From assembly GCF_021568855.1 (NCBI RefSeq), contig NZ_JAKGUG010000010.1, forward strand, positions 1 to 64,000: a stretch of 64,000 bases of DNA, read 5' to 3'. Positions 27,017 to 37,300 of this stretch are shown piece after piece. Numbering within the stretch: the stretch's first letter is position 1; each line of letters opens with the position of its first letter. The position numbers and the translations under genes were made by a program. The notes beneath the pieces are model-generated. The model worked only from the letters and a program-made list of their open reading frames with translations. It made no database searches and was not told where the DNA came from. Source of the stretch: Dethiosulfovibrio russensis. Lineage in GTDB: Bacteria > Synergistota > Synergistia > Synergistales > Dethiosulfovibrionaceae.

Positions 27017-28717
27017 ATGACGTTGAACTTTTCGGTTGACCGAGACTCCTTGGTTGAGACGGTCTGGGACGAGATAACCGAGGGGGTTACCCTGACCGAC
27101 CGATCCGGGACCATCCTGGCGGTCAACAGGGCTTTCTCCGCCATAACAGGCTACGAGGCTCCCGAGGCGGTGGGGCGGAACCCCAGGATATTGAAGTCCC
27201 AGCATCACGACGACCATTTCTACAGGAACATGTGGCGGTCCATAAAGGACGAAGGACGATGGGAGGGGGAGATCTGGAACCGTCGCAAGGACGGAGAGAT
27301 CTATCCCGAGTGGCTCTCCATAAAGAGACTCTCCGGCTCGGACGGTTCGATATATTACATGGCTGTCTTCTCCGATCTGTCCAGGATGAAGTCGATGAAG
27401 GAGGGCAAGTCCTTTCACGGCGCCAAGGATGCCCTGACCGGCCTGCCCGATCGTTTCGTCCTTATGGAACGGCTCTCGGCGTCGCTGGCCCGGGGAGAGA
27501 GGCAGGGCGAATCGGTAGGGCTGATAGTGCTGAACCTGAACCGCTTCAAAGACGTCAACGACGGCTTCGGCTATCTGGTGGGCGACAAGGTCCTGAGACA
27601 TATAGGAGATCGTTTCCGGTCCATCGTGAAGGACCACGAGCTGGTGGCCCGGGTCGGCAGCGACGAGTTTGCCTTCGTTATTCCTCAGAACGGGAAATCC
27701 GACAGGATACGGACGGTTCTACGCTCGATCGGCGAGGTGTTCCGCAGCCCCATCTCCATCTCCGATGCGGAGCTCAATATTTCGGTCAGCGTGGGGGTCA
27801 GCGTATTCCCCGACGACGCTGCCAACGGAGACGAGATGATAAGAAACGCCGGGCTGGCCATGCACAGGGTAAAGAGAGAGGCCTTACTTGGAGGTTTCGC
27901 CCTGTACAACGACGAGATGGACCGCGACGCACGCCGCAGGGCCGCCCTTGAGCAGGAGATGAGGCTCGCCATGGATCGAGGCGAGTTCTTTTTGCAATAT
28001 CAGCCTCAGGTCCTCATGGGAGGATCGGAGATCGTCGGGGTGGAGGCCCTGGTGAGGTGGAGGAAGTCGGACGGAGAGGTGGTCTCTCCCGGAGAGTTCA
28101 TCTCCCTGGCGGAGGAGACGGGGATAATGATCCCTCTGGGGAGATGGATACTGGAAGAGGCCTGTCGTCAGGGGGTTCTCTGGGAGAGTGCGGGATTTTA
28201 CCTGAAGATGTCGGTGAACGTTTCGCCGGTGCAGATATACGGAGACGACCTCTACGAAGCCGTGGCCTCCGTTTTAAAGGAGACGGGGTTCCCGGCGGAG
28301 CGGCTTACCCTGGAGATAACTGAAAATACCTTGAAGGACAACGGCGGCTATCTTCTCGACATATTCGACAGAATAAAGGAGCTCGGCGTAAAAGTCGCCA
28401 TAGACGATTTTGGAACGGGCTATGCCTCTTTCGACTTTATAAGGAACTTCCCCTTCTACGGCATAAAGATAGACCGCTCCTTCGTGTTGGATCTGGAGCG
28501 GTCTCCCAGAAGCGCGGCAGTGGCGAACTCGGTGATAGCGATGGCCCGTAATATGGCTAGGGCGGTGGTGGTAGAGGGGGTAGAGACGGAAAGTCAGCTT
28601 TTCCACATAGGAGGAGATAAGACCGACCTCATAATTCAAGGTTTCGTCTACAGTCGCCCTCTGAACCCGGAGAAGCTGCCGGATTTCGTAGAATCCCTCA
28701 GGCCTCCTGTCTCCTGA
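27017..28717 (+). CDS. PAS-GGDEF-EAL cyclic-di-GMP protein
   Basis: 566 residues, no membrane segment. PAS domain (about 10-130), GGDEF domain (about 140-300) and EAL domain (about 315-560). The diguanylate cyclase signature reads GSDEF (214-218) instead of GGDEF, so synthesis may be weak or lost and the domain may serve as a GTP sensor. The EAL domain looks intact: Glu343-Ala-Leu in VEALVRW, DDFGTGYAS and VEGVETESQ. Net activity is therefore probably cyclic-di-GMP breakdown. GGGAGGG precedes the ATG by about 9 bases. Its 3' end overlaps the DMT gene by 20 bases. Confidence 0.88.
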   Translation: MTLNFSVDRDSLVETVWDEITEGVTLTDRSGTILAVNRAFSAITGYEAPEAVGRNPRILKSQHHDDHFYRNMWRSIKDEGRWEGEIWNRRKDGEIYPEWLSIKRLSGSDGSIYYMAVFSDLSRMKSMKEGKSFHGAKDALTGLPDRFVLMERLSASLARGERQGESVGLIVLNLNRFKDVNDGFGYLVGDKVLRHIGDRFRSIVKDHELVARVGSDEFAFVIPQNGKSDRIRTVLRSIGEVFRSPISISDAELNISVSVGVSVFPDDAANGDEMIRNAGLAMHRVKREALLGGFALYNDEMDRDARRRAALEQEMRLAMDRGEFFLQYQPQVLMGGSEIVGVEALVRWRKSDGEVVSPGEFISLAEETGIMIPLGRWILEEACRQGVLWESAGFYLKMSVNVSPVQIYGDDLYEAVASVLKETGFPAERLTLEITENTLKDNGGYLLDIFDRIKELGVKVAIDDFGTGYASFDFIRNFPFYGIKIDRSFVLDLERSPRSAAVANSVIAMARNMARAVVVEGVETESQLFHIGGDKTDLIIQGFVYSRPLNPEKLPDFVESLRPPVS

Positions 28718-29606
28718 GTTTTTTCGACAGGCCGGCCAGATCCAGCTCGGTGAGAAGGATGGAGAAAAATATCAGGCCACATCCCAGGGCGAGTCGGGAC
28801 GTGAGGGGCTCGTCTAGAAAGACGATACCGACCGTCATGGCGAAGACCGACTCCATTATGAGCAGTATGCTGGCGTGGGTGGGAGACGTCAGCTGCTGCG
28901 ATTTTATCTGTAGGGCGTAGGGGATCAGGGTGCACCCCACGACGAGATAGGCCATCCAGCCCACTACCGCCATCGAGCTGACCTGAGGCATCGGTTCCCA
29001 TATGAGGGCTCCTACGACGCAGGCCACGGCGCTCAAGGCGGTCTCCACCATGGTGAGTGTGAGGGCGTCGCTTTCCTGGGCCATTCGGTCTATCACCACC
29101 AGCTGAATAGCGAATGCCAGGGCGCAGCCCAGGGTTAGAAGTTCCCCGAAACCTATGGCCATATTGACCCCGTCCAGAGTTATGGCCCCCATCCCCAAGA
29201 GGCATATGCCCGAGGCAACGAAGGCCTTGAATCCCGGGCTTCTTCTGTCGGCAGCCCAGGTTATGAAAGGGACTATCACGACGTAGCAGGCCGTTATGAA
29301 GGCCGACTTCCCCGTCGTGGTGTATTGAAGCCCTATGGTCTGGAGGGCCATGGCCACCAGCAGCAGAGAACCTATTATCCCTCCGACCTTGATATCCCTG
29401 GCGGTGAGTTTTTTCAGCCTCTTAGGGGACAGCCCCGCTATCAGCAGGAAACTGAAGGTAAACCTGAAGGCCAGAAGCCAAAGAGGGCCCATGTATTTCA
29501 TGACCTCTTTGGTGGCGGCGAAGGAAACCCCCCATAGCAGCGCACATGTCAGAATGCCCAGATCCCCCAGGGCCATTTTCTTTTTGTCGTATATTCTCTC
29601 TGCCAT
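28698..29606 (-). CDS. DMT-superfamily (EamA) transporter
   Basis: 302-residue membrane protein with ten predicted helices in two EamA repeats (about 15-145 and 155-290). Members export metabolites or amino acids, or take up diverse solutes; the substrate is not readable here. The ribosome site is odd: AAGGGGGG lies about 25 bases before the ATG, with a GGCG-TTCG-CGCC mini-hairpin between, which could bring it close to the start. The gene is isolated, converging on the GGDEF-EAL gene. Confidence 0.83.
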   Translation of the reverse strand: MAERIYDKKKMALGDLGILTCALLWGVSFAATKEVMKYMGPLWLLAFRFTFSFLLIAGLSPKRLKKLTARDIKVGGIIGSLLLVAMALQTIGLQYTTTGKSAFITACYVVIVPFITWAADRRSPGFKAFVASGICLLGMGAITLDGVNMAIGFGELLTLGCALAFAIQLVVIDRMAQESDALTLTMVETALSAVACVVGALIWEPMPQVSSMAVVGWMAYLVVGCTLIPYALQIKSQQLTSPTHASILLIMESVFAMTVGIVFLDEPLTSRLALGCGLIFFSILLTELDLAGLSKKLRRQEA

Positions 29607-29773
29607 ATCCAGTCGGCGCGAACGCCGTTCCCCCCTTTTCCATAGCTGAACGGATACATCAAGTCAGGACACTGTATCATAAAATGACGGACTTTTGGAC
29701 CTCCTCTATGGTAAGATCATCTTAATAGTGGTGACGATCGATGTACGGATTCATATTCCCGGGAGGTCAAAAA

Positions 29774-31075
29774 ATGAAGAGAATGTTGTGGGCAGGCAAG
29801 AAGATCGCCTTGGCGGTGGTTATCCTGGTGGTAGTGGGATACGGAGGCATGGAGTTTGTGCGTTCCCGTCTCGGCGAGAAGGCCCCGGAGCCGGAGATAG
29901 TCCGTCCGATCCGTACCGAGACGCTTGCGCCGGAGGGCAAGGCCTTTCAGGGAATCTATCAGGGAACGGTACAGGCCTCCCAGAAGGTGGACCTTTCCTT
30001 TCGGGTATCGGGCCCCCTGGTGGAGTTCCCGATGAACAAGGGACAGGCGGTCAAGAAAGGCGATCTTCTGGCCCGTATAGACCCCAGGGATTTCAAGACC
30101 AAACTGGACAGCGCCGAGAGCCAGCTCAGGCAGTTACAGGCGAAACTGGCGGAGATGAAGTCCGGGGCCAGGGCGGAGGATCTGGCATCGGCTCAAGCAT
30201 CGGTAAGCGCCGCCCAGGCCCAATATGCCGAGGCCGAGTCGAACTACAAGAGATTCAAGTCCCTTTACGATCAGGGAGCGGTCTCTCAGGTGCAGTACGA
30301 GCAGTATAAGACCGCCTACGACGTCGCTCGTTCGTCTCTTCGCTCCGCTCAGGAGTCCCTTAAGAAGGCCCGCTCCGGAGCCAGAAAGGAAGAGCTCCAG
30401 CAGCAGGAAGCGATCATACAGGCCCAGGAGTCGGCGGTCGAGGGTGCCCGTTCCGCCCTGTCCGATACGGAGCTTCGGGCCCCCTTCGACGGGGTCGTGG
30501 CGGATACCTTCGCCGACAACCACCAGTTCGTCCAGGCGAAGCAGACCATACTGAGCCTTCAGAACCTCAAGAACATAGAGATGGTGGTCCACGTGCCCGA
30601 CGGAGACGTGGTCAGGATAAGGGAAAAACAGATCGGAGAGGTGAAGCTCTCCGCCACCCTGGACGCCATGCCAGGGCGGGTGTTCCATGTTACCTTCAAG
30701 GAGTTCTCCACCCAGGCGGATCCCTCGACCCAGACCTACCAGGCGACGGTCACCATGCCTTACCCGGAAAACGTGACCATACTTCCAGGAATGGCCGTTA
30801 CTTTGAGGGCCAGCGGAGTTCTTGAAGGTCAGGACTCGAAGCTCGAGTCTCTTTTCTCCGTTCCGGTGGACGCCGTCTTCGCCGATCAGTCCGGCAACAG
30901 CTACATATGGCTTTACGAGGACGGTACTGTTCGGAAGGTCCAGGTGAAGACCGGCCCCTACATGGGCGACAGGCTTTCCGTGACAGGGGATCTCGAGATC
31001 GGAGACGTGGTCGTGACGGCCGGGGTCCATTTTCTGAGAGAAGGTCAGAAGGTCCGCCTGATGACCGCCGAATAG
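29774..31075 (+). CDS. RND efflux periplasmic adaptor
   Basis: 433-residue membrane-fusion protein. An N-terminal membrane anchor (about 8-28), a barrel-sandwich domain (KVDLSFRVSGPLVEFPMNKGQAVKKGDLLARID), a long alanine/glutamine-rich coiled-coil hairpin (about 105-240), then beta-barrel and membrane-proximal domains. GGGAGG lies upstream of ATG at 29774. It links the RND pump encoded next to an outer-membrane channel, which is not in the window. The presence of such an adaptor supports a two-membrane envelope. Confidence 0.9.
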   Translation: MKRMLWAGKKIALAVVILVVVGYGGMEFVRSRLGEKAPEPEIVRPIRTETLAPEGKAFQGIYQGTVQASQKVDLSFRVSGPLVEFPMNKGQAVKKGDLLARIDPRDFKTKLDSAESQLRQLQAKLAEMKSGARAEDLASAQASVSAAQAQYAEAESNYKRFKSLYDQGAVSQVQYEQYKTAYDVARSSLRSAQESLKKARSGARKEELQQQEAIIQAQESAVEGARSALSDTELRAPFDGVVADTFADNHQFVQAKQTILSLQNLKNIEMVVHVPDGDVVRIREKQIGEVKLSATLDAMPGRVFHVTFKEFSTQADPSTQTYQATVTMPYPENVTILPGMAVTLRASGVLEGQDSKLESLFSVPVDAVFADQSGNSYIWLYEDGTVRKVQVKTGPYMGDRLSVTGDLEIGDVVVTAGVHFLREGQKVRLMTAE

Positions 31076-31084
31076 GTGGATGCC

Positions 31085-34000
31085 ATGAACATAGCCGAAC
31101 TGTGCATAAAGAAAAAAGTTATCGTCCTGTACATGGTGGTGGTCATAGCCATAGCGGGGTTGATCTCCTACTCCAAACTGGGCAAGCTGGAGGACCCTGA
31201 CTTCACCATAAAGACCGCCGTGGTCACAACCATCTATCCCGGTGCGACCTCCCAGGAGGTGGAGCAGGAGGTAACCGACAGGGTCGAGGAGGCCATACAG
31301 AAGATGGGCGAGATCAAGATGGTCCGTTCTCTCTCGAAGGCCAACCTGTCCATAGTGTACGTGGATATAAGGGACGAATACACCGCAGGCGACCTCCCTC
31401 AGATCTGGGACGTTCTGAGGCGGAAGGTCAACGACGTCCAGGCGAACCTTCCTCCGGGCGTTCAGAAATCCATCGTGAACGACGATTACGGCGACGTCTA
31501 CGGACAGTTCTACGCCCTGGTCGGAGACGGGTATTCCTACAGGGAGCTCAAGGATCACGCCGATAAGCTGAAAAAAGAGCTCCTCCTGGTGGACGGAGTC
31601 GGAAGCGTCTCCATAATAGGGGATCAGCCCGAGGGCATATACGTGGAGATATCCCGGTCCAAGATGTCGGCCATGGGAATCTCGCCTCAGGACATATACG
31701 GCGCGTTGAATCAGCAGAACACCCTCTCTCCTATGGCCCAGGTTACCGTGGGAAACGAATACATAAGGATCGATCCAACCGGAGCGGTCAAGTCGGTGGA
31801 GGATATCGGAGATGTGATGATAGGCGGCGGGCCCGGAGGGGTTATCCGTCTCAAGGACGTGGCGGTGGTCGAGAGGAAGTACGTCGATCCTCCCCAGAAG
31901 ATCATGCGCTACGACGGCCGCCCCGCCCTGGGCATAGGCATCTCTACGGTTAAGGGCGGCAACGTGGTCGATATGGGCTTGGCGGTCGACGCCAGGCTCA
32001 GGGAGTTGGTGGAGATAACCCCGGTGGGTATGGAGCTGGAGCCCATATATCTTCAGGCCAGCGAGGTCACCACGGCGGTGAACGGATTCGTGCTGAATCT
32101 GATAGAGTCTCTGGTCATAGTGGTCGGGGTTCTGGTGGTGTTCATGGGCATGAGGAGCGGCCTTCTTATAGGGGGGATACTGCTTTTGACCATAGCGGCC
32201 ACCTTCGCCACCATGCTCTACATGGGTATAACCCTCCAGAGCGTATCTCTGGCCTCTCTCATAATAGCCCTGGGGATGCTGGTGGACAACGCAATAGTCG
32301 TAACGGAAGGGGTCCTCATAGGGGTTCAGAAAGGCCAGGGCGGCCCTGCCGCGGCGGCCAAGACCGTGGCGGGAAACATCTGGCCCCTTCTTGGAGCCAC
32401 CGTCATAGCCATAATGGCCTTTTCCGCCATAGGCTTGTCGCCGGACAGCACAGGGGAGTTCTGCCGCAGCCTATTCCAGGTGGTGGGGATCTCTCTGCTC
32501 TGGAGCTGGGTGCTAGGCATAACAGTAACCCCTCTGATAGCGGTCATGGTGCTAAAGGATCCCGAGGGAGAGCCGGACGACCCCTACAAGGGCAAGTTCT
32601 TCAGGGTATACAGGGGCTTTCTCTTCTCCGCTCTTAAAAACGGAAGGATATTCGCCGTTGTTATGGTGGTCCTCTTCGCCCTGGCTCTTTTCGGATTCCG
32701 TTTCGTCGATAAATCCTTCATGCCTCAGGACGCGTCTCCCCGTTTTACCGTGGATCTCTGGCGTGCCGAGGGGGCCGATATATACGAGACCTCCGAGAAC
32801 ATGGCGAAGCTTGAGGCCTATCTTTTGAGCCGACCGGACGTGGAGTCGGTGGCCACAACCGTCGGAGGGGGAACCCTCAGGTTTACCCTGACCTACACGG
32901 CGGAGGATCCCGACTCGGCCTACGGCCAGGCGGTGGTCAACCTGAAGGGCTCGGACACCCTCTTCGACGCCATGAAGGGGGCGGAGGATTTCGTGAGCAA
33001 GAACCTTCCCGGGGCCGTGGCTCAGTCAAGACAGTTCAGCAAGGGCGGTGGCTCGGAGGCTAAGATACAGGTCCGTTTTCAGGGGTCGAACCCTGCGGTA
33101 TTGCGATCTCTGGCGGAACGGGCCGAGGCGGTCATAGCGGCCGATCCCAAGGCGGGTTTCGTCAGGCAGGACTGGCGTCAGTTGGCCAAGGTCATCAGGC
33201 CCAAGGTCATGACCAACCAGATGAGGAATATGGGGCTCTCCCGTCCACAGATAAACGAGGCCCTCATGAACAGCTATCAGGGAGACCCGATCGGGGTGTA
33301 TCGGGAGGATAACAGGCTTCTGACCATATACTCCCGGCTTCCCGAGAGGGAGAGGGACGGAGTAGAGGGGCTGAAGCTGGTACAGATATGGAGTCCCCTC
33401 ACAGGAAAGATGGTTCCTCTGGGATCCCTGGTCTCCGGGGTTGAGACCGTCTTTGAAAATCCCATCGTTCGACGGAGGGACAGAGAGAGGACTTTGACCG
33501 TGAAGGCCGACCCGATCATAGGGGCCAACAGCAACGCCCTATTCGAGAGGATCCGATCCGGCGTGGAGGCCATAGAGCTGCCTTTGGGCTATTCGATGGA
33601 GTGGGGAGGCGAGTTCGAGAGCAGCAGCGACGCCCAGAAGGGCATCAAGCGGATGCTGCCTCTCAGCCTTGTTGTCATGCTCTCCATCATAGTCATGCTG
33701 TTCAACTCTGTGAAGCAGTCCGCCATCATAGTGGCCTGTCTTCCCCTCTGCATAATAGGGGTTACCGTAGGGTTGCTGCTTTTCGGCAAGTCCTTTAGCT
33801 TCATGGCTCTGTTGGGGGTCCTGAGCCTGATCGGCATGCTGATAAAGAACGCCATAGTGTTGATAGATCAGGTCAACATAAACCTGGAGGACGGAATGAT
33901 CCCCTTCGACGCCGTGATGGACTCCGGCGTCAGCCGTCTAAGGCCGGTCATGATGGCGGCTGGCACCACCATACTGGGCATGATTCCCTTGATCAGAGAC

Positions 34001-34129
34001 GTGCTGTTCGGTCCCATGGCGGTGACCATAATGTGCGGCCTTGGTTTCGCCACCGTATTGACCCTTCTGTTCGTGCCGGTGCTGTTCGTGCTGTTCTATG
34101 GAATAGATGTGCCGGAAGGGGACCGGTAA
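31085..34129 (+). CDS. RND-family efflux pump
   Basis: About 1014 residues, AcrB/MexB-like. TM1 at about 10-30, large periplasmic porter domains, helices TM2-TM6 from about 335 and TM8-TM12 from about 860. The segment LIIALGMLVDNAIVVTEGV with two acidic residues in TM4 is the proton relay region of the family. ATG at 31085 (MNIAELCIKKK) is chosen: AGGTGG lies about 6 bases upstream and the sequence matches the usual RND N-terminus; GTG at 31076 is the alternative. Substrate unknown. No TetR-type regulator flanks the pair. Confidence 0.9.
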   Translation: MNIAELCIKKKVIVLYMVVVIAIAGLISYSKLGKLEDPDFTIKTAVVTTIYPGATSQEVEQEVTDRVEEAIQKMGEIKMVRSLSKANLSIVYVDIRDEYTAGDLPQIWDVLRRKVNDVQANLPPGVQKSIVNDDYGDVYGQFYALVGDGYSYRELKDHADKLKKELLLVDGVGSVSIIGDQPEGIYVEISRSKMSAMGISPQDIYGALNQQNTLSPMAQVTVGNEYIRIDPTGAVKSVEDIGDVMIGGGPGGVIRLKDVAVVERKYVDPPQKIMRYDGRPALGIGISTVKGGNVVDMGLAVDARLRELVEITPVGMELEPIYLQASEVTTAVNGFVLNLIESLVIVVGVLVVFMGMRSGLLIGGILLLTIAATFATMLYMGITLQSVSLASLIIALGMLVDNAIVVTEGVLIGVQKGQGGPAAAAKTVAGNIWPLLGATVIAIMAFSAIGLSPDSTGEFCRSLFQVVGISLLWSWVLGITVTPLIAVMVLKDPEGEPDDPYKGKFFRVYRGFLFSALKNGRIFAVVMVVLFALALFGFRFVDKSFMPQDASPRFTVDLWRAEGADIYETSENMAKLEAYLLSRPDVESVATTVGGGTLRFTLTYTAEDPDSAYGQAVVNLKGSDTLFDAMKGAEDFVSKNLPGAVAQSRQFSKGGGSEAKIQVRFQGSNPAVLRSLAERAEAVIAADPKAGFVRQDWRQLAKVIRPKVMTNQMRNMGLSRPQINEALMNSYQGDPIGVYREDNRLLTIYSRLPERERDGVEGLKLVQIWSPLTGKMVPLGSLVSGVETVFENPIVRRRDRERTLTVKADPIIGANSNALFERIRSGVEAIELPLGYSMEWGGEFESSSDAQKGIKRMLPLSLVVMLSIIVMLFNSVKQSAIIVACLPLCIIGVTVGLLLFGKSFSFMALLGVLSLIGMLIKNAIVLIDQVNINLEDGMIPFDAVMDSGVSRLRPVMMAAGTTILGMIPLIRDVLFGPMAVTIMCGLGFATVLTLLFVPVLFVLFYGIDVPEGDR

Positions 34130-34167
34130 AAAGCGATTAGCTAGACGATTTATTTTGTAATTCTTAA

Positions 34168-34217
34168 CCCCATGAATTTTCTGCTTTTCGTTTGGCGGAA
34201 TTTTCGTGGGTTTTTTT
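34168..34217 (+). terminator. terminator after the RND operon
   Basis: An 8-bp stem (34168-34175 with 34203-34210) closing a long AT-rich loop is followed by seven Ts (34211-34217), 38 bases past the pump stop codon. Confidence 0.6.
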
Positions 34218-34332
34218 ATGGAATCTCGCCCCTGTCTATGCTATCATCGAAGTGTGTTCGGAGTCTTCAATCGTTTTAGTCGTCTGTGATTGTAGGAAAA
34301 CGGGTACAAGGAGAGAGAAGAAGGGATGTGTT

Positions 34333-37300
34333 GTGAGGATGAATAGAGGTTTTATGAAGAGGTGGGCGGTTTTTCTGGTCCTGATAGTGGGATCGGCCTT
34401 CCTGCTGGGAGGTTGCGGAAGCAGCGGTGACGATCCGGGGCCGACCCCTGCACCTACTACGTCGGGGGTAGTGTCTATCTCCGGTCAGGTTGCAAACTCG
34501 GTTCCGACGGAGATCTCTGTCGCTGCGACGGAGAGACTCAGTGCCATGAAGGTGTCTCGTATCAAGAGTGGATCTGGGCTTGCCGGAGTCGACATATCGG
34601 CAAAGATGGAAGGTTGGGAACTTAAAAAGACCTCCTCCGATAAATCCGGCTTTTACGCTTTCGATGTGCCGGTTCCGTCCGAGGGAGGACGATTGGTCCT
34701 TACCTTCTCCAAGGACGGCAGTATCACCTATCAGAAGGCGATAACTGTCAAGCCGGAAGAGAGCCATTCCGTCCACGCTACCCTTCTACCGGTGGCGGTG
34801 GATAAAGAGGTGAAATCAGGCGATATCGTATCCGACGATAACGGGCGTATAGCCATAGAGGCTCCGAAGGACGGCAATCTGACCTTGTTCGTTGGAGATC
34901 CCACCAGTGCCGACGGGGCCGCGGTTTTCCCCGGGGACTATATGGCCGCTACCAGTGCCGACGATGTTCCTCTGGTCAGCATGGCTTTCTTCGAGGCTAC
35001 CTTGACCGACCCGAGCGGGGATAAGATCGAGAGGTTCGATCCCGTAGAGGTCTCCATGCTCTTGCCCGAAGACTATCGAAACGGTACGTTGAAGGACCCC
35101 CAAGGAAAGACCTACGTGGCCTCCGGCGACAGCAAACTTCTTTCCAGTCCCGACGAGTTCACCTGCAGGATAGAGTGGTGGTCCTACGACGACGATGGAG
35201 CCATGTGGGTTCAGGAAGACGCAATGACTCCCGGATCTCCTTCGGATCCCATGGAAAAGGCATGGATAACTTCCGGAGATGGAGGCAAGCTTTACGTCAA
35301 CGCCAAGGTCAATCATTTCAGCTGGTGGAATGCCGACTACCCCCAGGAGTTCTCCTATCTCTGCGTCAAGGTGGTCGACGGAGACGGCGAGCCCATGGAG
35401 AACGTGGCGGTCTATTCCTCCGGCGTGACATACAAGAACACCTCTCAGACCAAGAGGACGGACAAGGACGGTTGGGCCAGAGGAATAGTGGTGAAGAAGT
35501 CCACCTCCAAGGCCGATCGGGAGAGAGCCCAGGTCTACGCTCTCGCAGGTAACGTCAAATTCTTCTACGATGTTAAATCCGACACGGAAGGGGTCGTGGC
35601 TTCCGACGATATCTACACCCCTTACGATGAAAATGAGTGCGAAAGGACCGATAAAAGACCCTCTATCGAGCTGGACGAGGTTATAAGGATAAGCTTCGAA
35701 GGGGTCGTAAAGGGCACTGTCACCAACGATTCCGGCAAGGCGCTGTCGGGAGTAAAGGTGTATTCCAGCGTGGGCGGAGTGGTCGAGACCGATTCCTCCG
35801 GAAGCTACAGCTTGAACGTGCCTGTAGGCGCCGAAGTGACGGTTTATATCGCCGGTGTCGAGGGAAAGGCCGCTACTGTAAGCGATAAGGACACCCCGAA
35901 GGTTCTGGATTTCACCGTGGCAAACCAGCCTCCGGTCATAACCAAACTGAGCAGAACTCCCGAGGGCAACATACCTGCAGGGTCGTCGACCACCTTTACC
36001 GGAGAGGCTATGGATCCGGAGGGTGGCACCGTGACCTACGGCTGGACCGCCTCCGAGGGGTCCCTTTCCGGAGCTACCGGAGCCTCCACAGTGTGGACCG
36101 CTCCTGCCGGTTCGGGCAGCGCTCAGGTGACCTTTACCGCCACCGATAGCGACGGAAAGACCAGCGCTATGACCGTTCCCGTCTCGTGGGGGAGCCTTCC
36201 TTCTCCCGGACGGTTGGTGGTAAACCTCAAGGACGACGACGGAGATCCCGTAGTTGGTGCCTGCGTGGTACTTCATAAGGATGACGGATCGGTCGAGGAT
36301 TACAGGAATACCGATGCGAGAGGAAAGGCGAACTTCGGGGATATAGGGCGAAAGACCGCAACAGTCTCCTATGCTTACGAGTCTGATAGCGAGACCGTTA
36401 CTGATTACGGTTATCAAAAGTATCTCAGCCGCAATATAGTGACCGCGGTAGGCGTCCCGGTCGCGGAACTGACCATAGTTACCGAGGTTCTGGGAGACGA
36501 GGTCGTAGAGGATAGGGAGGATCCTAACTATAACTTGAACATATCGGTAGACCCCTCCGATCTTTCCGACGAGACGACCGTCACCTGTCAGCCTCTCGAG
36601 CAGCTCTATTTCTACAGCTCGAGAACCAGTCAGGACAACGTTCCGGTCTATCCTGACGATCTGCAGAGCGACGGTAAATTGACCCTTCTTTCCATGGCCA
36701 AGGTTTGGGAAGACGAAACGGAGACGATGACATCCTGGGGCGTCCTTTACGACGAGACTCCCAAATCGGGAGATTCCTACACTTTGCCTCTGGATCGGTC
36801 ACCCGTTAACCTGCCCTGGTCTTCCGAAAAGGACATCATTTCCCTTTCGGTCATGGCGGAAAGAAAGGGCGTCGAGTACGACCTGTTCAGTCTTTTCCAG
36901 CACGGGTTCACGATGGCTGGATTACCGAGCGAGTATCGTGAAATCGAGAAAAAGACTCTTCCCGAGATCCTGAACAGAGCATCGAAGTCCGGTACGGCAC
37001 AGCTTCCCGATTTCGACGGCGATGTGTTCTTCCAGTCCGCATCGGCTCTCGTCAGAGACGAAACCATAAGCACCGATATCACCTCGGTGGAGGAGAACAA
37101 GCGTCTGGGTTCGTCTCTGCCCAAGGAGTTGTCCGTATCGCTTCCGGATTACTCCTTTACCAACGTCAGTGTTGACAGTTCGGGAACCACTCCCGAATTG
37201 ACCTGGACTCTCAATACCACTCAGGACATAGACGCTATGAGTATGGGAGTGAAAGAAGAGGCCTATTCTTATGTCACCTCCGGTGATGAGACGGTGAACA

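Noticed and set aside
34816-36417. A 533-codon open frame antisense to the lipoprotein gene
   Set aside because: It lies wholly inside a well-supported gene, has no ribosome site and its composition is an echo of the sense codons. The same holds for long antisense frames at 10470-12407 and 30134-31558.
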